Below, in pieces: positions 6,663 through 12,463 of a stretch of DNA of 23,934 bases (position 1 is the first letter of the stretch; each line of letters starts with the position of its first letter). The DNA is from a virus, in the IMG/VR virus record IMGVR_UViG_3300045912_000924, positions 1 through 23,934 of that record. One strand, given 5' to 3'. The notes under the pieces are model-generated. The model was not told where the DNA came from and searched no databases. It saw only the letters and a program-made list of their open reading frames with translations. The translations under genes and the position numbers were made by a program.

Positions 6663-6980
6663 TTGCAAAGGTTCGCCCGGCAGAAGGCCGTCGCGTGGTG
6701 GAAGAAGCGGTCGCGCGAGCCGGTGCCGGCGACGGCGGCCGAGGCGGTCGAGATCGCCAACGCGGGTGGGCTGGCCGCGACCAAGTCGATCACCGTCCGA
6801 TCGGTCAGCGGTGAGGAGTACGACCGCATCACCGACCACGAACTCGGCCCGATCCCGGAGGTGCTGGATCGCGGCGAGGCCCATGACGCCGGCGACACCG
6901 AACCGCTGGACGACGACGCGCTCGACTTCCCGTTCGGCTACAACGTGCCCGCCACCACGGAGGAGGAGATCCCGTGGTGA
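6663..6980 (+). CDS. C-terminal fragment of a phage replication protein, possibly a helicase
   Basis: A frame of about 105 residues, high in GC, that has no good start: the candidate TTG at 6663 lacks a ribosome site, and the frame is closed by a stop at 6648-6650 inside the inserted segment. The chain starts QRFARQKAVAWWKKRS, then TKSITVRSVSGEEYDRI, and ends in an acidic tail. Its place between a RusA gene and a primase, and its basic helical opening, suggest the C-terminus of a DEAD-like helicase, but I see no helicase motif in what remains. The stop at 6978-6980 overlaps the GTG of the primase gene. The N-terminal part was probably lost when the HEPN-type gene arrived. Confidence 0.45.
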   Translation: MQRFARQKAVAWWKKRSREPVPATAAEAVEIANAGGLAATKSITVRSVSGEEYDRITDHELGPIPEVLDRGEAHDAGDTEPLDDDALDFPFGYNVPATTEEEIPW

Positions 6981-7366
6981 ACCCCGATCACCTGCTGGCC
7001 GCCGCCCTCCGCTACGCCGAGATGGGCTACCGCGTCTTCCCGTGTATCCCGGGCACCAAGCACCCGATCACGCAGCACGGGTTCAAGGACGCCTCGACCG
7101 AGCCGTCCCAGATCGAACGCTGGTGGGCGCGGCACCCGCGGGCCAACGTCGGCATCGCCGCCGAGGGCCTGCTCGTCATCGACATCGACGGGGCCGACAA
7201 CCCTTGGCCCGGCGATCCTGAGAAGGCCGCTGACCTGGCCGGTGCCGTCGCCCTGACGCCGCGCGGCGGTCGGCACTACCTGTTCCGCCGACCCGAGGGC
7301 AAGGGCTGGAAGTGTTCGACCGGTCGGCTCGCCCTGGGCGTCGATATCCGCACCCTCGGAGATTGA
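6977..7366 (+). CDS. Primase-polymerase (Prim-Pol) domain, truncated by frameshift
   Basis: A 129-residue N-terminal Prim-Pol domain, which would synthesise primers for phage DNA replication. The opening (AAALRYAEMGYRVFPCIPGTKHP) is typical. VIDIDG supplies D69 and D71, the metal-binding pair, and PRGGRHYLF supplies H100. The chain ends at TLGD, just where the family continues with a glycine-rich GGYVV-PPS segment. In another frame the coding resumes at about 7353 as PSEIEEGSYRFGEG. A deletion of roughly 30 bases, not a multiple of three, explains both facts. GTG at 6977 (GTGA overlap, AGGAGGAG eight bases upstream) is preferred to GTG at 6974. The product is probably inactive unless the frame is restored. 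Confidence 0.72.
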   Translation: MNPDHLLAAALRYAEMGYRVFPCIPGTKHPITQHGFKDASTEPSQIERWWARHPRANVGIAAEGLLVIDIDGADNPWPGDPEKAADLAGAVALTPRGGRHYLFRRPEGKGWKCSTGRLALGVDIRTLGD

Positions 7367-7505
7367 GGAAGGCTCGTATCGCTTTGGCGAGGGCCTGGAC
7401 CTCGACGACCCGCTCGATCAACTACCCGACCCGCCGGCGTGGCTCGCCGCCGAACTCGACGCGCTGGCTTCGCCGGAGCGGAACGGGTCGGCTCAGGGCT
7501 CGCCG

Positions 7506-9095
7506 GTGACGCACGCCAACGGCACGGTCGGTCACGGCAAGGTGAACCCGATCCCGGTCGGGCGACGCAACGCGACCCTGGCCCGACTCGCGGGCACCAT
7601 GCGTCGCGTCGGCATGGAGTTTTCCGAGATCGCCGCCGCGCTGCACCAGACCAACCGCAGGCGGTGCGAGCCGGAACTCAACGACCGTGAGGTCGACCGC
7701 ATCGCCGAGAGCATCGCGCGGTATCCGCCGGACGAAGTGTCCGTGGCTCTCGCCGAGGACCAGTACCGCCAGATGCAGGCCGACCACGATGAGAGCGAGC
7801 CGGGAATCGATGTCCCCGATCCGGGACCGATCCCCGATGAACTGCTCCGCGTCCCCGGCTTCATCGACGAGGTGATGCGCTACACGCTCGACACCGCGCC
7901 GTACCCCGAACCGGTGCTGGCGTTCGCCGGAGCACTGACTCTGCAAGCTTTGCTCGCCGGCCGCAAGGTCCGCGACGCGATGGACAACCGGACCAACTTG
8001 TATGTGCTCAGCCTGGCCAACTCTGGCGTCGGCAAGGATCACGCCCGCAAGGTCAACGCCCGCATCTTGTACGAAGCCGGGCTGGCCGACTGCCTGGGAA
8101 CATCGTTCGCGTCCGGTGAAGGCATCGAGGACCGGTTGTTCGTGCAGCCAGCGACGTTGTTACAGGTCGATGAGATCGACGGGCTCCTGCTCCGCGTCGG
8201 CCAGGCCCGCGACGCCCGGCACGAGGCCATCGTGTCGATGCTCCTGCAGATGTACTCGTCGGCGTCGAGCATCTACGTCATGCGGGCCAAGGCGAATCAG
8301 GAACGCACCGTCATCGATCAGCCGTGCCTGTGCTTGTTCGGCACCGCCGTGCCCAAGCATTTCTACGAGTCGCTGTCGGCCCGGCTCATGACCAACGGCT
8401 TCCTGGCGCGACTGCTCATCCTCGAGTGTCGCGGTCGCGGTATCGGACGGGACGACACCGAGCAGCCGATCCCGGAGTCGATCCTGGACGCGGCGCGCTG
8501 GTGGGCCGAGTTCCGTCCCGGTGGCTCGGGCAACCTGGCCGACTGGCACCCGATCCCGCACCGTGTGCCGCAGACCGATGACGCGACGGCACTGTTCCGC
8601 GACATCCGAGAACGGGCGGATGCCGAGTACGCCGAGTGCGAACAGGCCAACGACCCGGCCGGCATGGCGATCTGGGCGCGAGCCTACGAGAAAGCCCGGC
8701 GGCTCGCGCTGCTCTATGCCGTCAGCGCGTGTCGGGAGAACCCGACCATCACGCCCGAGGCGGCGACCTGGGCGGGCGCGTTCGTCGAACACCAGACCAA
8801 GCGAATGCTCTTCATGGCCCGCCACTACGCCAGCGAGAGCGAGTTCGACGGCAAGCGGAAACGTCTCTTGGATGTGCTCGATCAATGGCGACGCCAGCGC
8901 GGCGACGATTGGATGTCCTTCTGGCGGATCAACCGCAAGCTGCCCTGGTCCAACCGCGAACACGAGGAGGTCCGCGACACGCTGCTGTTGCAGCGACTCA
9001 TCGAGTCACAGGTGTTGACCACCGGGCGACGCGGCCGGCCGGGCCTGTTCTACCGGCTCGCGCCGACGCCCGGCACTCGGGAGGGAGCCGCATGA
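7506..9095 (+). CDS. Primase C-terminal plus DUF3987-like helicase domain (second half of split gene)
   Basis: A 529-residue stretch counted from GTG at 7506, although homologous-looking coding begins in this frame near 7353 (PSEIEEGSYRFGEGLDLDD, then PPAWLAAELD). Residues about 15-75 resemble the PriCT_1 primase C-terminal domain (ATLARLAGTMRRVG, then DREVDRIAESIARYPP). Residues about 105-480 resemble DUF3987, a P-loop domain of primase-helicases: ANSGVGKDH at 171-179 stands for Walker A, with aspartate after the lysine, and LLQVDEIDG at 218-226 for Walker B. With the Prim-Pol fragment upstream it would form one primase-helicase. The GTG at 7506 lacks a convincing ribosome site, so this half may not be made alone. 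It ends in an ATGA overlap with the next ORF. Confidence 0.72.
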   Translation: MTHANGTVGHGKVNPIPVGRRNATLARLAGTMRRVGMEFSEIAAALHQTNRRRCEPELNDREVDRIAESIARYPPDEVSVALAEDQYRQMQADHDESEPGIDVPDPGPIPDELLRVPGFIDEVMRYTLDTAPYPEPVLAFAGALTLQALLAGRKVRDAMDNRTNLYVLSLANSGVGKDHARKVNARILYEAGLADCLGTSFASGEGIEDRLFVQPATLLQVDEIDGLLLRVGQARDARHEAIVSMLLQMYSSASSIYVMRAKANQERTVIDQPCLCLFGTAVPKHFYESLSARLMTNGFLARLLILECRGRGIGRDDTEQPIPESILDAARWWAEFRPGGSGNLADWHPIPHRVPQTDDATALFRDIRERADAEYAECEQANDPAGMAIWARAYEKARRLALLYAVSACRENPTITPEAATWAGAFVEHQTKRMLFMARHYASESEFDGKRKRLLDVLDQWRRQRGDDWMSFWRINRKLPWSNREHEEVRDTLLLQRLIESQVLTTGRRGRPGLFYRLAPTPGTREGAA

Positions 9096-9382
9096 GTGAA
9101 TTATTGCCTTTCTTGTTGTTCTTGCAGCCGCCCGCGATGGAGAGCGGAGACGAGAACGGGGAGTCGAGGGGTAGCGCAAGAACAGCAAGAAATTCAAGAA
9201 ATCCTTCTTCTCTCTCTTCTTTCCCCTCTCCCGCTCCTCCGGTCCGAACCCGCGGGTCGGTTCCGGGCGGGCGTAGGTACTTGGAAAACCCGCTCGCTTT
9301 CCTGACGTCCGCGGGAACAGCCGCCAAGCGGGACAGAGTTTGTTTTCCGTGTCCGAACACCCCAGGAGCCTACCCGCCATGA
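9092..9382 (+). CDS. Small coupled ORF of unknown function
   Basis: A 96-residue ORF whose ATG overlaps the previous stop (ATGA at 9092) and whose TGA overlaps the ATG at 9379 (again ATGA). Both overlaps favour translation. However, the protein looks odd: a hydrophobic start (MSELLPFLLFLQ), then a serine- and arginine-rich low-complexity stretch, with AGA, TTA and TTG codons rare elsewhere in the prophage. The DNA holds a long inverted repeat and a pyrimidine tract. It may be a real peptide, or a structured spacer that happens to be open. I recognise no family. Confidence 0.4.
   Translation: MSELLPFLLFLQPPAMESGDENGESRGSARTARNSRNPSSLSSFPSPAPPVRTRGSVPGGRRYLENPLAFLTSAGTAAKRDRVCFPCPNTPGAYPP
9109..9192. 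repeat. Long inverted repeat, 17-bp arms
   Basis: TTTCTTGTTGTTCTTGC at 9109-9125 and GCAAGAACAGCAAGAAA at 9176-9192 pair at 16 of 17 positions around a 50-base loop. The arms are A/T-rich in a GC-rich setting. Such a structure between operon segments could be an RNA hairpin or a small palindromic element. Confidence 0.6.
9202..9232 (+). other. 31-base homopyrimidine tract
   Basis: Bases 9202-9232 are all C or T on the plus strand, directly after the purine-rich right arm of the inverted repeat. Strand-asymmetric tracts of this kind can form triplex or act as a terminator-like U-rich RNA. No function is shown. Confidence 0.6.
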
Positions 9383-9408
9383 AGATCGAACTGTGAAAGA
9401 TCACCGAC

Positions 9409-10746
9409 GTGAAGCCCTACCCCGGCAACCCGCGGCTCAACGACGATGCCGTCGATGCGGTCGCCGCCAGCCTGAAGGAGTTTGGCTTCCGCCAGCCGAT
9501 TGTGGTCGATACCGAGGGCGTCATCGTCGTCAGCCACACGCGCTACAAGGCCGCGCTGAAGCTCGGGCTGGAGAAGGTGCCCGTCCACGTCGCCAAGGAT
9601 CTGTCGCCCGAACAGATCAAGGTCTACCGCATCGCCGATAACCAGACGGCGTCGCTGGCGACGTGGGATTACGACCTGCTGCCGATCGAACTGGCCGGGC
9701 TGAAGGACGCCAATTACGACCTCGGCCTGCTCGGCTTCGATCCGGACGAACTGGCGAAGCTGCTCGATCCCACGCTCCGGGACGGTCTCACCGATCCCGA
9801 CGACGTGCCGGCCCCGCCCGATGAGGCCGTCACGCGGCCGGGCGACCTCTGGATCCTCGGCAGCCATCGCCTGCTCTGCGGCGACTCGTCGAAGCCCGCG
9901 GACGTGGACCGTCTGCTCGCCGGCGCGACCATCCACCTGGTGAACACCGACCCGCCTTACAACGTGAAGGTCGAGCCGCGGAGCAACAACGCCATCGCCG
10001 CCGGGCTTTCCTCGTTCCCCGCGACGAAGCAGGGAGCCATCGACGCGGCCGACGCCGGCGGCATGCACCACCAGGGCTTCGACCTCGCCCGCGACAAGAC
10101 CAAGTCGAAGCCGACCACCCGGAAGCTGCGACCCAAGGACCGGCCGCTGGCCAACGACTTCGTTTCGGACGAGGCGTTCGACCAATTGCTCGACGCGTGG
10201 TTCGGCAACATGGCCCGCGTGCTGGTGCCCGGACGCGGCTTCTACATCTGGGGCGGCTACGCCAACTGTGCCAACTACCCGCCGTTTCTCAAGAAGCACG
10301 GACTGTACTTCTCGCAGGCGATCATCTGGGTTAAAGAGCACCCCGTCCTGACCCGTAAGGACTTCATGGGCAACCACGAATGGTGCTTCTACGGCTGGCG
10401 CGAGGGCGCGGCCCACGTCTACCTCGGCCCGAACAACGCCACTGATGTGTGGAGCGTGAAGAAGGTCAACCCGCAGTCGATGATCCACCTCACCGAGAAG
10501 CCGGTCGAACTGGCGGTGCGGGCCATGCAGTACTCGTCCCGCGAGGGCGAGCACGTGCTGGACCTGTTCGGCGGCTCGGGCAGCACGCTCATCGCCGCCG
10601 AGCAGACCGGCCGCAAGGCGTTCCTGATGGAGCTCGACCCGCTCTACTGCGACGTCATCGTCACCCGCTGGGAGCAGTTCACCGGGCGGAAGGCCGAGCG
10701 GATTGCCGTGCCCCAGGCCGCATCAGCCGAGGAGGTGCCGGCATGA
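9409..10746 (+). CDS. ParB-like domain fused to a DNA N4/N6 methyltransferase
   Basis: From GTG at 9409 the frame gives 445 residues. Residues about 1-110 are a ParB/Srx-like domain (PVHVAKDLSPEQIKVYRIADNQTA; VSHTRYKAA where GHTR is usual). Residues about 145-430 are a methyltransferase with DPPY at 181-184, HLTEKPVEL at 360-368 and FGGSG at 387-391. The catalytic motif precedes the AdoMet-binding one, as in beta-class enzymes that methylate adenine N6 or cytosine N4. Phages use such enzymes to modify their DNA against restriction. The ancestral start appears to be ATG at 9379 (ATGA overlap, AGGAG upstream): it reads MKIEL, then TGA, then KITDVKPY in frame, where the family has tryptophan (TGG). 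GTG at 9409 has no clear ribosome site, so expression may be weak or lost. It ends in an ATGA overlap with the next gene. Confidence 0.82.
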   Translation: MKPYPGNPRLNDDAVDAVAASLKEFGFRQPIVVDTEGVIVVSHTRYKAALKLGLEKVPVHVAKDLSPEQIKVYRIADNQTASLATWDYDLLPIELAGLKDANYDLGLLGFDPDELAKLLDPTLRDGLTDPDDVPAPPDEAVTRPGDLWILGSHRLLCGDSSKPADVDRLLAGATIHLVNTDPPYNVKVEPRSNNAIAAGLSSFPATKQGAIDAADAGGMHHQGFDLARDKTKSKPTTRKLRPKDRPLANDFVSDEAFDQLLDAWFGNMARVLVPGRGFYIWGGYANCANYPPFLKKHGLYFSQAIIWVKEHPVLTRKDFMGNHEWCFYGWREGAAHVYLGPNNATDVWSVKKVNPQSMIHLTEKPVELAVRAMQYSSREGEHVLDLFGGSGSTLIAAEQTGRKAFLMELDPLYCDVIVTRWEQFTGRKAERIAVPQAASAEEVPA

Positions 10747-11117
10747 TCTACCTGGCCTCGCCGTACTCCCATGCCGACCCCGCCGTGCGCGAGGAACGCT
10801 ACCGAGGTGCATGCCGGGCAACCGCCGCGTTGCTGAAGGCGGGGTTCGTCGTGTTCTCGCCGATCGTCCACAGCCACCCGCTGGTGGCGTTCGCGCTGCC
10901 GACCGGCTGGGACTTCTGGGAGCGGATCGACCGGGCCTACCTGGCCCGGTGCGACGAAGTGGTGGTGCTGATGCTCGACGGCTGGCGGGAGAGCACCGGC
11001 GTGCGGGCCGAGATCGCCCTGGCCCGCGAACTCGGCAAGCCGGTCCGGTTCCTCGGCGTGGACGAGGCCACCGGTTCGCCCACGTTCGCCCCAGTCGCGG
11101 CCGGCTTGCCGGGGTAG
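10743..11117 (+). CDS. DUF1937 family protein
   Basis: A 124-residue protein that matches the DUF1937 pattern along its length: MIYLASPYSH at the start, VFSPIVHSHPL, the WDFWERID segment, CDEVVVLMLDGW and the STGVRAEI loop. The fold is related to nucleoside 2-deoxyribosyltransferases and suggests a nucleotide-linked enzyme, possibly one acting on phage DNA precursors, but the substrate is unknown. ATG at 10743 overlaps the methyltransferase stop as ATGA with GGAGG upstream. It ends the leftward operon; a pair of overlapping hairpins follows, before a minus-strand gene. Confidence 0.75.
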   Translation: MIYLASPYSHADPAVREERYRGACRATAALLKAGFVVFSPIVHSHPLVAFALPTGWDFWERIDRAYLARCDEVVVLMLDGWRESTGVRAEIALARELGKPVRFLGVDEATGSPTFAPVAAGLPG

Positions 11118-11122
11118 CCAAC

Positions 11123-11169
11123 GGGGCCAACGAGAAGAGGCCCCAACCCTGGCGGAAGAGTGGGGCCTC
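11123..11169. terminator. Overlapping hairpins between convergent genes
   Basis: GGGGCC (11123-11128) can pair with GGCCCC (11139-11144). GAGGCCCC (11137-11144) can instead pair with GGGGCCTC (11162-11169) as a perfect 8-bp stem. The two share one arm and exclude each other. They lie between convergent genes ending at 11117 and 11196. No T-run follows, so a bidirectional terminator is only a guess. Confidence 0.4.
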
Positions 11170-11195
11170 GCGGGCGAGCGGAGGGTAGCGGCGTG

Positions 11196-11804
11196 TCAAT
11201 CCTTGGTCGATTCGGTGTTGAAGGCGAAGTGGCCCGGGGAGGTCTTGCGGAACCGGGCCTTGGCCCCCTTCGTGGCCACCTCGCGCAGTATGGCAGCGTA
11301 AAGGGTGGCGGAAGGCGTCTTGCCGCCGGGGCTCGTCCAGAGGCTCCGTTCCGTCATGGCCTCGATCATCGCCTTGGTCGTCATCGGCTCGCCGGTCGTG
11401 GCCAGCACCTTGGCGGCGGCGTCGAGCGCACTGACCTTCTTCGGCTTCGGCTCGGGCTTGGCCTTCTTCGTCCGCGTCTTCGGTTCCGGCTTCGGCGCGG
11501 GCGGGGCGACCTTCACCGTCTGCTTGTCGCCGGCGACGATCCGGTAGGTGCGTTCGCTGGTGAGTTCGCACAGCTTGCGGGCGTGTTCGCCCTCCTCGGG
11601 CGTGCGGATCGTCTCGAAGTCGGACCAGGTGCCATCGTCGCAGATCTGCACCACGTCGTACGGCTCGTAGCCGGGGTACGGCGGCGCGACCGGGGCGGCC
11701 TCGGTCGCGGGCGGGGCGGGCTTCTTGGCGGGCTTGGTCGCCTTGGCGGTGGCGGGCTTCTTGGCCGGGGCCTTCTTGCCGGTGGTCTTCTTGGTCGCGG
11801 TCAT
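11196..11804 (-). CDS. HARE-HTH domain protein with a lysine-rich tail
   Basis: A 202-residue protein. Residues 1-35 are almost only K, A, P and T, like the tails of bacterial histone H1-like proteins. Residues about 40-100 are a small acidic region (PYDVVQICDDGTW). Residues about 102-124 are a second K/P-rich linker. Residues about 125-197 form a HARE-HTH winged helix (ALDAAAKVLATTGEPMTTKAM, then TPSATLYAAILRE and GHFAFN). HARE-HTH domains occur in chromatin, transcription and restriction proteins and have been proposed to read modified DNA. DNA binding is the safe inference. The ATG at 11804 follows GAGG. It runs against the phage operons, near the methyltransferase. Some Gemmataceae-type genomes carry similar tailed proteins, so it may be host-like. 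Confidence 0.72.
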   Translation of the reverse strand: MTATKKTTGKKAPAKKPATAKATKPAKKPAPPATEAAPVAPPYPGYEPYDVVQICDDGTWSDFETIRTPEEGEHARKLCELTSERTYRIVAGDKQTVKVAPPAPKPEPKTRTKKAKPEPKPKKVSALDAAAKVLATTGEPMTTKAMIEAMTERSLWTSPGGKTPSATLYAAILREVATKGAKARFRKTSPGHFAFNTESTKD

Positions 11805-11891
11805 GGTCGTCGTCCTCGCGTCGGGGTTGTGGCTGCCTTCGTCAGGCGGCGGGAGCCACCCGCCGCGACCCGCCGGGGCGGGTTTCGGCTC

Positions 11892-12119
11892 CTACTGCTC
11901 GCTGCGGTCGAGGAAGGCGACCGCCTGGAGCAGCAGGGCGTTGACGTGGTTGATGTCGCCGACGTGGCCCCAGTGGATCGGGTGGTCGTCGTCGCCCGGG
12001 GCGGGCATGTCCTGCAGCAGGTCGGCGATCCGGTCGAGCAGGTCGCGGGCGACCAGGTGCGAGTTCTCGTAGGCGGCCTCGGCGGTCAGCTTCGGCTTGG
12101 GGGTCTTGCGGGGTTCCAT
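11892..12119 (-). CDS. Small hypothetical protein
   Basis: A 75-residue, mainly helical protein (ENSHLVARDLLDRIADLLQDMP, then HWGHVGDINHVNALLLQAVAFL) with no family I can name. CGGAGG lies seven bases before its ATG at 12119, which supports a real gene. It lies upstream of the HARE-HTH gene on the same strand, 87 bases away, and diverges from the terminase operon across a 122-base gap. Confidence 0.55.
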   Translation of the reverse strand: MEPRKTPKPKLTAEAAYENSHLVARDLLDRIADLLQDMPAPGDDDHPIHWGHVGDINHVNALLLQAVAFLDRSEQ

Positions 12120-12241
12120 GTTCGGGCCTCCGGTGGTGATGTTCGCGTGTTCATCAACGCGCTGTCACAGTTACCTCCGGTCCGCCCGACAGGGAAGCGC
12201 AGAAGGCGAGGATTCCGGCTGGTTTTTCAGGGATTTCCGCG

Positions 12242-12463
12242 ATGAACGACGCACGCGACGACACGCCCGCCGGCGGTCTGAACCCGAACGCCCTGTCTGT
12301 GGCCAACGCGGCTCGTCTCTTGTCGAAGGTGGGCGGCGAGCGGGTGACGGAGGAGATGATCCGGGCCGACCTGACGGCGGGCGCGCCGGCGAACACGGAC
12401 GGGACGATCAACCTGGTGCACTACGCGGCCTGGCTGGTGAAGGAGCGGAGCGGTGGCGACTGA
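12242..12463 (+). CDS. Small terminase-like protein
   Basis: A 73-residue protein immediately upstream of the large terminase and overlapping it (stop 12461-12463, next start 12453). It has a helical layout like a small DNA-binding domain: LSVANAARLLSKVGGERVT, then MIRADLTAG and YAAWLVKE. The same layout, including ARLL/CRLL, AG and AWLV, recurs in the first 60 residues of the large terminase. This suggests a DNA-recognition subunit for packaging, but it is shorter than most small terminases and the assignment rests on position and this internal similarity. The ATG at 12242 has only a weak AGGGA ribosome site. Confidence 0.5.
   Translation: MNDARDDTPAGGLNPNALSVANAARLLSKVGGERVTEEMIRADLTAGAPANTDGTINLVHYAAWLVKERSGGD

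Noticed and set aside
6609-6884. A 92-codon N-terminal extension of the HEPN-type protein
   Set aside because: The extra part is antisense to phage-type DNA, and ATG 6608 has a proper ribosome site.
12145-12175. A third copy of the promoter-like motif on the minus strand, suggested by GGTAACTG
   Set aside because: No GGACAA box lies 17 bases upstream; only the short GTAACTG string is shared.
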